Shown: piece by piece, positions 1-5,418 of the stretch
Numbering within the stretch: position 1 is the stretch's first letter
Layout of the letters: each line of letters begins with the position of its first letter
Assembly: GCA_021823365.1 (NCBI GenBank)
Contig: JAKAOD010000179.1
Span: forward strand, 1-6,534
DNA length: 6,534 nucleotides
Direction: 5' to 3'
Source of the DNA: Actinomycetes bacterium
Lineage (GTDB): Bacteria; Actinomycetota; Acidimicrobiia; Acidimicrobiales; Bog-793
The notes under the pieces: generated by a model
Database searches by the model: none
Seen by the model: the letters and a program-made list of their open reading frames with translations, nothing else
What the model was told of the DNA's origin: nothing
Translations under genes and position numbers: made by a program

Positions 1-138
1 TTCCCCTCGGAACGGGCGCCGAGGCTGAACGCGTCGTCGTGATCGTGTTGGGGGCCTGCCCAGGTCACGCGCATCCGGCCTGACTCTGACAGACTTGCGC
101 CCTAGAAGAGCGAGACGCCATCTGGAAGGAGGCAACAC
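1..138. other. Non-coding leader of the first gene
   Basis: I see no supported gene here. A plus-strand frame is open from the window edge to a TGA at 81-83 (about 26 codons, containing AERVVVIVLGAC). It could be the tail of an upstream gene but is too short to claim. The only clear signal is a Shine-Dalgarno sequence at 126-132, listed separately. No convincing -10/-35 pair was found. Confidence 0.4.
126..132 (+). promoter_or_regulatory. Strong Shine-Dalgarno, AAGGAGG
   Basis: AAGGAGG lies 6 bases before the ATG at 139, which is ideal spacing. It argues for starting the exported-protein gene at 139, although the obvious signal peptide begins 58 codons later. Confidence 0.65.
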
Positions 139-852
139 ATGCACCGTCAGTTGGCGTGGGGGCGGGTTGGCTACGTCCTTCGCCGACCAAGACCTACGCA
201 GGCGGCTTTGCGATGGTTCCCAGCGTCAGGACGGTCTCTACCTTCAAGTGCAAGGTCAGCTGCACAACATGAGCTTGGCACGGCGAAAAGGGAATCGACG
301 AGATCAACCAGAATGGCGGGCGCAGTCGTCCTAGGCGTCGCTCTTGTGCTGATGCTGATCCCTCCGGCGCCGGCGATCGCCGCGACCCGTCCGCACGCAG
401 TTGGTGGGACCCAGCGGGCATCGACAGGCGGGACAAAACCAAGAACCGGCACCGAGTTTCACGTATCGTACGAGATCCGGTTGGATAGGGTCATCAACCC
501 GGCGCATCCCAAGACATCGACAACAGCTCCCCCGGTGGGTGAGCGTTACGTCGCGGTGGAGTTCACTGCCGGCCCCGCCAATGCCACAACCGGCACATAC
601 ATCGGCGGTGCAAGTCTCTTTGCCCGGTTGGTGGGCAGCAATCACAAGGCGTATAAGGCGACACTGTTGACAACCACAGTGAGGGGATGCCGTAGCTTCA
701 CAGGCCAGAGTATGGGAACCAGGCGGGTCGCGACCGGGTGCGTCGTGTTCGCCCTACCGAACCCGGTGCGCCCGGTGAAGGTGGAATGGCGCTTCTGGGG
801 ATGGAATTCTCGAGCTGGACGCCGTGGACCTACCTACTGGTGGAACGCGTGA
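139..852 (+). CDS. Exported DUF4352-like protein, function unknown
   Basis: This is a 237-residue protein if read from ATG 139. Residues 1-58 are Arg/Ser-rich with no recognisable domain. Residues 59-82 look like a signal peptide: a hydrophobic core (VVLGVALVLMLI) ending in an AIA-A cleavage motif near residue 81, preceded by Arg/Lys. The remainder reads like the immunoglobulin-like DUF4352 fold of many Gram-positive exported proteins: a beta strand at 106-115, then GERYVAVEFTA (134-144), then GCVVFALP (200-207) before a final strand. C184 and C201 could form a disulfide outside the membrane. There is no lipobox cysteine, so it is more likely secreted than a lipoprotein. Two starts compete: ATG 139 has a near-perfect Shine-Dalgarno, while ATG 313 gives a conventional exported protein of 179 residues but lacks a good ribosome site. 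The family is inferred from strand pattern only. No neighbour suggests a role. Confidence 0.6.
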   Translation: MHRQLAWGRVGYVLRRPRPTQAALRWFPASGRSLPSSARSAAQHELGTAKRESTRSTRMAGAVVLGVALVLMLIPPAPAIAATRPHAVGGTQRASTGGTKPRTGTEFHVSYEIRLDRVINPAHPKTSTTAPPVGERYVAVEFTAGPANATTGTYIGGASLFARLVGSNHKAYKATLLTTTVRGCRSFTGQSMGTRRVATGCVVFALPNPVRPVKVEWRFWGWNSRAGRRGPTYWWNA

Positions 853-982
853 CGAAGTGGTCGGCGCTTCCCTGCGTCGCCGCGCGTCCATCATCCCTGC
901 GCTGAGCATGGGGCCGACGGCCGTCGCGTGTGCACGTCGGTTCTACGAGCCGCGAAAACGAAAGGTGACGTAGCCAGACGAG
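853..982. other. Intergenic, nothing recognised
   Basis: Between the exported-protein stop and the next possible start I see no gene, terminator hairpin or RNA. Open frames on the minus strand have unconvincing, Arg/Ser-heavy translations. Together with the broken frame that follows, roughly 400 bases here carry no intact gene. Confidence 0.4.
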
Positions 983-1232
983 ATGCCCGAGCGCACTCGC
1001 GTTGACGGTCCTGAGGGAGGAGTCGAACGCGGCTGGACTCTGGACGAAGAGGCGGTGGCCCCCGGCGATGGCACTTCGTTCCGCCCTCCCGCGTCCCGAT
1101 CCCGTTTCCAGTGGCCGCCCGCGGGGCTCGCCGTGGCCGTCCGACTGCGCGGGGGCTTGTTGGTGTCGGAGGGGGGATCCGTACTCGACGCCCACGGTGG
1201 TGCTGCGCACGGATCTGGCGCTGACGGGGTGA
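983..1232 (+). pseudogene. Small frame, apparently broken at a G6 run
   Basis: ATG 983 follows an in-frame TAG at 971-973 and opens a plausible reading frame with segments such as GWTLDEEAVAPGDGTSF and WPPAGLAVAVRLRGGLLV. A run of six G at 1171-1176 then separates it from the frame encoding DPYSTPTVVLRTDLALTG, which ends at TGA 1230-1232. Removing one G would join them into one protein of about 83 residues through ...LLVSEGDPYSTPT.... The C-terminal peptide and its stop codon recur in the second repeat at 4272-4330, which supports that frame as the real one. No clear ribosome site precedes 983. I do not recognise the protein. Alternatives are a sequencing error, a programmed frameshift, or chance openness in high-GC DNA. 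Confidence 0.35.
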
Positions 1233-1250
1233 CCAACCCGGCGAGCGCCG

Positions 1251-1670
1251 CTACACGCTGCGACCAAGCCAGCGGACCGTCACCCCGAGCTCCTCGGCCA
1301 CCCGAAACTCCGGGTCACCCGTAAGGACTGGGCAGTCGAGCACGGATGCGGCGCCGGCGGCGAAGGCGTCGGCATAGCTGAGCCCTCCTCGCGCCTTGAT
1401 GGCCGCTGCCCGGCGCACGAGGGTGTCGTCGATGTCGATCCAGCGAACCGGCACTCCGCCGGGCCGGCTCTGTGCCCGAAGGTTCGCCCACACCTCGTCG
1501 GCGGCTCCAGAGTCGGAGGCGCGCTCGAGGATGTACGCGACCTCTCCGAGGTTGACGAGCGTCATCCACGGCTCGCCGGTCCGCAGGATCTCCTCGACCT
1601 CGCCCCAGCCCTGCTCCTCGCCGAGGAAGGCAAGGACCGCGTGGGCGTCGAGGACGACGCGATCAGCCAT
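1251..1670 (-). CDS. vapC: VapC-type PIN-domain RNase toxin
   Basis: The 139-residue protein has the length and motif order of VapC toxins. These are Mg2+-dependent PIN-fold endoribonucleases that cleave tRNA, rRNA or other RNA and halt growth when the antitoxin is lost. All four expected acidic residues are visible: D8 in VVLDAHAVLAFL, E43 in NLGEVAYIL, D101 in SYADAFAAG and D119 in TGDPEF. The usual hydrophobic C-terminus (GVTVRWLG) follows. The ATG at 1670 lies inside the end of the antitoxin gene, with an 8-base overlap (ATGGCTGA), so the two are translationally coupled in one operon. The longer in-frame extension upstream merely reads the antitoxin gene in another frame. The toxin looks active; its RNA target cannot be told from sequence. 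Confidence 0.93.
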   Translation of the reverse strand: MADRVVLDAHAVLAFLGEEQGWGEVEEILRTGEPWMTLVNLGEVAYILERASDSGAADEVWANLRAQSRPGGVPVRWIDIDDTLVRRAAAIKARGGLSYADAFAAGAASVLDCPVLTGDPEFRVAEELGVTVRWLGRSV

Positions 1671-1890
1671 CTTCGTGCCTGCGGTCCCGGGCGCGCTCCT
1701 CCAGCAGCATCGCCGCCAGCTCGCCGCCCTTGAAGCGCCCTCGCAGCTGCTCGACCGAGAGGAGTGGCTTCGGGATGAGGTCGCCATCGCGCTCCAGCCA
1801 CACGACCTTCGTGCCTGGGGGGAATCCGTAACGGTCGCGCAGCGGCTCGGGGATGGTGACCTGGCCCTTCGGATTGACCGTCGTGATCAT
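1663..1890 (-). CDS. vapB: VapB-type antitoxin, AbrB/MazE DNA-binding fold
   Basis: The 75-residue protein starts with a swapped-hairpin AbrB/SpoVT motif: TTVNPKGQVTIPEPLRDRYG, then PGTKVVWLERDGDLIPKP. This half binds the operator as a dimer. The C-terminal part (LRGRFKGGELAAMLLEERARDRR) is typical of the segment that wraps around the PIN toxin and blocks its active site. ATG 1890 is chosen because GGAGGT lies 7 bases before it; an upstream GTG at 1911 in the same frame lacks such a site. The gene comes first in the operon and its stop codon overlaps the vapC start, so antitoxin is made before toxin. Expression is likely repressed by the VapBC complex itself. Confidence 0.92.
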   Translation of the reverse strand: MITTVNPKGQVTIPEPLRDRYGFPPGTKVVWLERDGDLIPKPLLSVEQLRGRFKGGELAAMLLEERARDRRHEDG

Positions 1891-1897
1891 CGGTATT

Positions 1898-1903
1898 ACC
1901 TCC
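1898..1903 (-). promoter_or_regulatory. Shine-Dalgarno of vapB, GGAGGT
   Basis: On the minus strand GGAGGT sits 7 bases before ATG 1890. It fixes the antitoxin start and excludes the in-frame GTG at 1911. In the degraded second copy homology stops at the start codon, so this site has no counterpart there. Confidence 0.7.
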
Positions 1904-1909
1904 ACCACC

Positions 1910-1945
1910 ACTGTACTACTGAGCGAGCTCTGTGGTGATCACTAC
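1910..1945 (-). promoter_or_regulatory. Probable vapBC promoter and operator
   Basis: A perfect 8-bp palindrome, GTGATCAC, lies at 1935-1942 inside the imperfect 14-bp palindrome GTGGTGATCACTAC (1932-1945). This is a likely binding site for the AbrB-type antitoxin. A near copy, GTGATCAT, spans the vapB start at 1883-1890. TACAGT on the minus strand (1915-1910) is a possible -10 box but would give a very short leader. The palindrome is seen directly; promoter and operator roles are inferred. Confidence 0.4.
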
Positions 1946-2014
1946 CGACCTCGGTGTCGCGAAAGGATCGGGACGCCGTAGACCCGGCCCCCTTCGGCGG
2001 TCGTGGCCGTTCGG

Positions 2015-2020
2015 TACAGT
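2015..2020 (+). promoter_or_regulatory. Possible -10 box, TACAGT, for leaderless gene
   Basis: TACAGT ends 8 bases before the GTG at 2029. With a normal -10 to start-site distance, transcription would begin at or next to that GTG, giving a leaderless mRNA, which is common in actinobacteria. No good -35 box is visible. The placement also favours 2029 over GTG 1954 as the translation start. Confidence 0.4.
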
Positions 2021-2028
2021 CCTCGCCG

Positions 2029-2613
2029 GTGCTCGTCTCCGACCTACGTCACTTCCTGGACATGCCCGACGACGCCCCCGGGGCCGCCCGCAGGATGGCC
2101 GAGCAGCTCGGGGACGTCGTGCGGGCAGCCACCGCCGCCGAGGCCGGTACGGCCTGGGTGAGTGCCCTGCCGTGCCGCCGCCGGCCGGGACGGAGACCCT
2201 GCCCGGGTCACATCGTCGTCTTCCGGCCCGACCTGCCGGCCCGGATCGAGTGGCGCTGCGACTCGTGTGGGGACGGCGGCGTGATCAGCGGCTGGGAGGG
2301 CAGCTACTTCGACCTGCGGGCGCCGCCGAGGCCCCGGCGACCCAACGAAACGGTCGCCGACTTCGTCGTCCCCGAAGAGGTCGCCGCGGTTTTGCGGGAC
2401 GCGCTGCTCCTCGATCCCGACTGCGAACGCCTCGTGTACCGGGCCCGAGCCACAGACGACGGGGTTGTCCTCAGTGCTGACGGCGACGAGCTCGACGAGC
2501 TTCTCGGGTTCGTGGCCGCGGAAGCCAACCACGAGCCCAACCGCCGGCGCCAGCAGCGTCTCGATCGCGCCTTCGCCGTGCTCAGCGAGGCGCTCCAGAC
2601 CATGGGGTCTTGA
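2029..2613 (+). CDS. Uncharacterised four-cysteine protein
   Basis: The protein has 194 residues from GTG 2029. It begins VLVSDLRHFLDMPDDAPG and has an N-terminal helical part (about 1-45). Two cysteine pairs follow: C49 and C58 in PCRRRPGRRPC, then C77 and C80 in WRCDSCGD. Together they suggest a zinc-binding knuckle or ribbon. A GVISGWEGSYFDLR strand follows, then acidic helical regions including EEVAAVLRDALLLDPDCERLVY and EANHEPNRRRQQRLDRAF near the end. No signal peptide or membrane segment is visible, so it is probably cytoplasmic. From memory it resembles a recurrent actinobacterial hypothetical family, but I cannot name a function. GTG 1954 would add 25 residues of low-complexity sequence and has no ribosome site. 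The gene diverges from vapBC and converges on the next gene. Frame and codon use are convincing, so the gene itself is likely real. Confidence 0.75.
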   Translation: MLVSDLRHFLDMPDDAPGAARRMAEQLGDVVRAATAAEAGTAWVSALPCRRRPGRRPCPGHIVVFRPDLPARIEWRCDSCGDGGVISGWEGSYFDLRAPPRPRRPNETVADFVVPEEVAAVLRDALLLDPDCERLVYRARATDDGVVLSADGDELDELLGFVAAEANHEPNRRRQQRLDRAFAVLSEALQTMGS

Positions 2614-2704
2614 TTGCGCTGCCGGTGAGAACTGGTTCGGCGGTTCGACGCGCACTCGATGCCCAGGCCGATGGTCCGTGCGGAGCTGGCGCTGGCGAGA
2701 TGAC
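2614..2704. other. Convergent gap, no clear terminator
   Basis: This 91-bp gap separates two convergent stop codons. I find no GC-rich hairpin followed by a T tract on either strand. Transcripts from both sides may overlap or end by Rho. Confidence 0.3.
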
Positions 2705-4207
2705 CTACTTCCGGCGCCTTCCGCCTCGGGGCTTGTCGCTCTGTCGCGGTCCTTTCGGTAACGGCTGGTGGCACTCGAACAGGCCATAGACGGTACCTTC
2801 GCCCCTGCTGGTCGCTTCGTCGGCCACCATCACGACGTGGAGTCCCTTGGTAGTTCGCATCCGTCGGCGGAAGTCGGACATGCTCGGACTGTTGGCAGGT
2901 ACCTCCATCAACAGCTGCGCGCCGTTGGTGCCGGCGAGGACGAACACCTCTTTGCCGTCGTCGGAACGAACCGCGGTCACTCCGTAGGGGTCTAGCTCGG
3001 CGATTTTGGCCGCGGTCGATTCGCCCTTCTTGGGTTTTGGCAGGATCGCCAAGAGCGGCACTTCCACACCGGCCGGTCGCGGCGCACAAGGGGGGAAGGG
3101 CCGATGAATGCGCGCTTTGGCGCGCAAGGCTGCCACAGATGCCCATGGCAGGTGGCCGAGCACAACCGGCGTCCCCTGTGGGACGAGGTCGAAGCCGGCC
3201 TGGTGGACACGAAGACTGGGAGCGTCCGGGGCCGGTGCGGGCGGTTTCTGCGCGATGGAGAAGCTCGCCCTGCGTCCGTTCCCGAGCACGATCTCACCGG
3301 CGGTGGCTTGATGGGCGGCGTCGAGGGCAACTGGACCGCGGGCGTCGTGGGCCGTCACCGCGGCCAGTGCGACCGCCAGCAGCTGGGCGTCCGCCGCCCC
3401 CGGATCGCCCCCGCCCTCTCGGGCGAGCCGAAGCGCCGCGGGTACCAGCTCAGCGCCAGGCGGCCACCCGTACCGGTACGCCTTGTTGCGCAGGTCCGAG
3501 GGCAGGTCCGAGGGTGGGTCCAACATGAGTGAAAGCGTCCCTGGCGGCATTGGCACCGGCAGCCCGGGCGCCCAGTCATCCAGACCGGCCGGGAGCTGGC
3601 CGCCGGGGTACATGACCAGACCGTGCTGGATGCCTGAGTTGCCCATCACCACCACCGCCCAGCCGCCGCCAGTGCTCTCGATGCTCGACTCCAAGGTCAG
3701 CACGATGCCGTCGTCCCATCGGGTCCAGAGCGCAGCCCGGTAGAAGTCGAACGCGTGTCGGTACAACAGCTCCCAGTCGGACGGGTTCGGCGGCTCCGTG
3801 GGCTGCGGGCGACCCGACAGGTGCCCGACGAACGAGTCGAAGATGTCCTCTGCGTCTGCCGGTGGCTCGATCACCCGTACCGGAGGCAAGCGATCGTCAC
3901 CGATGCGAGACGACAAGACCTCGATGACCTGAGCCTCGAGCTGGGGAGCGCAGAGCACCTGCTCTGGTCGCTCCGGCGGCAGGTTTCCCGCCGGCTTGGT
4001 GAGGCCGATCTCGACTGCCTGAGCGACGGCGTCGATCTCGGTCGCGCCAACCGCCACTCCTCGCACCAGGCCGGAGCCCATGTCCAGGACCATCCCTGCC
4101 TGGACGTGCGGTTCCCCGTCGACTCGTACCGAGTCAGAAATGTCGCGGCTGAGAACGAGCCACCTCGCACCACCACGCCCAATGCTCCTCGTCGCCTCGA
4201 CGGCCAT
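2705..4207 (-). CDS. DUF6930/DUF7309-like protein, function unknown
   Basis: The protein has 500 residues from ATG 4207. Residues about 14-115 (WLVLSRDISDSVRVDG, MVLDMGSGLVRGVAVG) resemble DUF6930, where a strand pair is followed by a helix that surveys many positions (EIDAVAQAVEIGL). Residues about 144-275 start with WELLYRHAFDFYRAALWTRW and continue with VVVMGNSGIQHGLVMYPGG, a pattern I associate with DUF7309. The C-terminal third is rich in Pro and Ala, then strand-rich (VTAVRSDDGKEVFVLAG), and ends in a basic tail (KPRGGRRRK). There is no signal peptide or membrane span, so it is probably cytoplasmic. The start is uncertain: a TTG at 4264 would add 19 residues, and no strong ribosome site precedes either. 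The decayed vapBC copy starts just upstream at 4272. Domain names are from memory, with moderate confidence; no enzymatic motif stands out. Confidence 0.75.
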   Translation of the reverse strand: MAVEATRSIGRGGARWLVLSRDISDSVRVDGEPHVQAGMVLDMGSGLVRGVAVGATEIDAVAQAVEIGLTKPAGNLPPERPEQVLCAPQLEAQVIEVLSSRIGDDRLPPVRVIEPPADAEDIFDSFVGHLSGRPQPTEPPNPSDWELLYRHAFDFYRAALWTRWDDGIVLTLESSIESTGGGWAVVVMGNSGIQHGLVMYPGGQLPAGLDDWAPGLPVPMPPGTLSLMLDPPSDLPSDLRNKAYRYGWPPGAELVPAALRLAREGGGDPGAADAQLLAVALAAVTAHDARGPVALDAAHQATAGEIVLGNGRRASFSIAQKPPAPAPDAPSLRVHQAGFDLVPQGTPVVLGHLPWASVAALRAKARIHRPFPPCAPRPAGVEVPLLAILPKPKKGESTAAKIAELDPYGVTAVRSDDGKEVFVLAGTNGAQLLMEVPANSPSMSDFRRRMRTTKGLHVVMVADEATSRGEGTVYGLFECHQPLPKGPRQSDKPRGGRRRK

Positions 4208-4348
4208 CGTCGTCACTCTGCCAGACCCAGCCGAGGCTGGGCGTCGGACAGTGCAGGGGGCCAAGATGGAAGGGATCCGTACTCGACGCCCACGCTGGTG
4301 CTGCGCACGGAACCGGCGCTGGCAGGATGAGCGATCCGGCGAAGGGCG

Positions 4349-4456
4349 CTATGCCCGGTGCCCGAGCCAGCGGACCGTCACCCCCGAGCACCTCGGCCAC
4401 CCGAAACTCGGGGTCGCCAGTGAGCTCCGGGTCTGGAGCGCGACGCGATCAGCCAT
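4349..4456 (-). pseudogene. vapC remnant with about 312-bp internal deletion
   Basis: It keeps the start (MADRV) and the region around TGDPEFRVAE and GVTVRWLG of the intact toxin, but everything between is gone. The homologous start (4456) and stop (4349-4351) are 108 bp apart, against 420 bp in copy A. D8, E43 and D101 are lost. An extra G in a G run also puts the TGDPEF part out of frame with both the start and the end. No PIN activity is possible. Confidence 0.88.
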
Positions 4457-4675
4457 CCTTGTGCGTGCGGTCCCGGGCGCGCTCCTCCAGCAGCATGGCC
4501 GCCAGCTCTACCTCCCTTGAAGCGACCACGAAGCTGTTCGACCGAGAGGAGAGGCTTCGGGATGAGGTCGCCATCGCGCTCCAGCCACACGACCTTCGTG
4601 CCGGGGCGGAAACCCGTAGCGGTCGCGCAAGGACTCGGGGATCGTGACCTGTCCCTTCCGATTGACGGTGGTCAT
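4449..4675 (-). pseudogene. vapB remnant with two +1 frameshifts
   Basis: It begins MTTVNRKGQVTIPESLRDRYGF, almost identical to the intact antitoxin. An extra base near the FPP codons then shifts the frame, and a second extra base near FKGG shifts it again; ELAAMLLEERARDR reappears in the third frame. Total length is 227 bp against 228, which fits two insertions minus one missing codon at the start. The intact N-terminal hairpin of about 24 residues is too short to fold as a full AbrB domain. The ribosome site of copy A is not conserved upstream. Confidence 0.88.
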
Positions 4676-4751
4676 ATCGGCAACAGGCTCGCACCGGTCG
4701 TCCTACCGAGTGCTTTGCAACGGCGACGACGGATTGCGACCAGTCACGACG

Positions 4752-4765
4752 ATCTCCCAGGAGAT
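4752..4765. terminator. Hairpin just after the mazF stop
   Basis: ATCTCCCAGGAGAT is a 14-bp inverted repeat (6-bp arms, 2-bp centre) beginning 2 bases after the mazF stop codon. It might end the mazEF transcript or protect its 3' end. It lacks a T tract and its loop is very tight, so the assignment is weak. Confidence 0.25.
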
Positions 4766-4767
4766 TC

Positions 4768-5106
4768 TCAAAAGTCCAGCAGGAATCTGAGTGCCCGCGT
4801 GATGGCGAAGAGCGCTTCATCGTTCGCAGCACCAAGACGAGAGACGAGCCGGTTCTCTGACACCGACTTCACATCCTCGCACTTCGCATAGCTGACCTCG
4901 TCGAGCCCGCACTCCTTCGGATCGAGCTCGACGTGCGAGGGAAGCTCGCGCCGTTTGGTCGTGCAGGGCACGACGATCACCACGCCGGCCCGGCTGTCGT
5001 TCAGCGGGTCGGCGGACACCACGACCGCAGGCCGACGCCCCGCCTGTTCGCGGCCGACGGGTTGGCCGAAGTCCACGAGCCAGATATCACCCCGACGGGC
5101 CGTCAC
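4768..5106 (-). CDS. mazF: MazF/PemK-family endoribonuclease toxin
   Basis: The 112-residue protein has the family's length and landmarks: RRGDIWLVDFG at the N-terminus (residues 4-14), GRRPAVVVSAD (23-33) with the catalytic Arg region at R24/R25, VVPCTT (45-50) with the conserved Thr pair, and AKCEDVKSVSENRL (74-87). MazF toxins cleave single-stranded RNA at short specific sequences; the recognition sequence cannot be read from this protein. The start is GTG, sharing GTGA with the antitoxin stop (4-base overlap), so it is the second gene of a coupled two-gene operon. All key segments are present and it looks functional. Confidence 0.93.
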   Translation of the reverse strand: MTARRGDIWLVDFGQPVGREQAGRRPAVVVSADPLNDSRAGVVIVVPCTTKRRELPSHVELDPKECGLDEVSYAKCEDVKSVSENRLVSRLGAANDEALFAITRALRFLLDF

Positions 5107-5342
5107 GCCGAACGATCGGACAGCGAGCTGCTCTCTTCTGCCCGCTCAGCCTCGATCTCTCCCCACGCATCGGCATCCTGACGAAGCTCCGCGTAACGCG
5201 CTGCGAACCGATCGAAGAAGACCCGGCGCTCGAGGGCATCCGCCGCCTCGTCGAGCAGCTCCGTCATCGGTCGGCCCGTCGCCTTGGCCAGCTCCGCGAA
5301 CCGGCTCCGCGTCTCTTCGCTGACTCGGATCGTGGTGCTCAT
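5103..5342 (-). CDS. mazE: Ribbon-helix-helix antitoxin of the mazEF module
   Basis: The 79-residue protein has an N-terminal ribbon-helix-helix DNA-binding domain: strand STTIRVSEE, then helices SRFAELAKATG and MTELLDEAADALERRVFF (about residues 2-45). The acidic C-terminal tail (DADAWGEIEAERAEESSS) is the expected toxin-binding segment, disordered until it meets MazF. It is therefore MazE-like in role but CopG/Arc-like in fold, as in many actinobacterial MazEF systems. It lies first in the operon and overlaps mazF. The ribosome site before ATG 5342 is weak. The arrayed half-sites just upstream are its likely operator. Confidence 0.9.
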   Translation of the reverse strand: MSTTIRVSEETRSRFAELAKATGRPMTELLDEAADALERRVFFDRFAARYAELRQDADAWGEIEAERAEESSSLSDRSA

Positions 5343-5350
5343 CTCGGCCA

Positions 5351-5380
5351 GTCTACTTCCAGGTAGACTGTATTGTCTAC
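5351..5380. promoter_or_regulatory. Triple half-site operator upstream of mazEF
   Basis: Three 6-bp half-sites alternate in orientation at exactly 12-bp steps: GTCTAC (5351-5356), GTAGAC (5363-5368) and GTCTAC (5375-5380), each pair separated by 6 bp. Any adjacent pair forms an inverted repeat, and the first pair extends by one base to 7-bp arms. This is the pattern expected for cooperative binding by ribbon-helix-helix dimers. It begins 9 bp before the mazE start and ends 38 bp before the phosphoesterase start, so one complex could act on both. TAGACA (5379-5374) and TAGACT (5355-5350) on the minus strand could be promoter boxes embedded in it. Confidence 0.65.
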
Positions 5381-5418
5381 TCGATCCGGTCGAGATCTTT
5401 CCACGACACTACGGACCC

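Larger units (their letters stand above)
1174..1890. repeat. Direct repeat copy A, intact vapBC
   Basis: This segment recurs in the same orientation at 4272-4675. The shared order is a GGATCC-led tract encoding the DPYSTPT peptide, a TGA, 18 bases, then vapC and vapB. In the first 58 bases (from GGATCC to TGA) I count 6 mismatches by hand, and the distance from TGA to the vapC stop is the same in both copies. Homology ends upstream at the GGATCC tract and downstream at the vapB start codon. Copy A is intact; copy B is decayed. Confidence 0.85.
4272..4675. repeat. Direct repeat copy B, decayed vapBC
   Basis: This is the second copy of the 1174-1890 segment, in the same orientation, starting about 3.1 kb after the first. 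It keeps the DPYSTPT-like peptide (DPYSTPTLVLRTEPALAG) and its TGA at 4328-4330, then remnants of vapC and vapB. It is about 313 bp shorter than copy A. Nearly all of that is one deletion inside vapC. Confidence 0.85.

Noticed and set aside
830..1267. Minus-strand open frame over the gene-poor stretch
   Set aside because: The translation is Arg/Ser-rich with no recognisable motif and no ribosome site; it also overlaps the repeat tract in a different frame.
1671..1787. In-frame extension of vapC upstream of ATG 1670
   Set aside because: It reads the vapB gene in another frame and lacks PIN homology; the PIN fold begins right after ATG 1670.
1954..2028. GTG 1954 start for the four-cysteine protein
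   Set aside because: The extra 25 residues look non-conserved, and a -10-like box sits inside the extension, favouring GTG 2029.
2044..2787. Minus-strand open frame opposite the four-cysteine gene
   Set aside because: Its translation has no domain features and lies antisense to a convincing gene; high-GC DNA produces such frames by chance.
4208..4264. TTG start for the 500-residue protein
   Set aside because: The extra 19 residues are low complexity and no ribosome site is visible; ATG 4207 is simpler.
3755..4330. Long plus-strand open frame opposite the DUF6930/DUF7309-like gene
   Set aside because: It is antisense to a much better protein. Only its last 18 codons, inside repeat B, have support.
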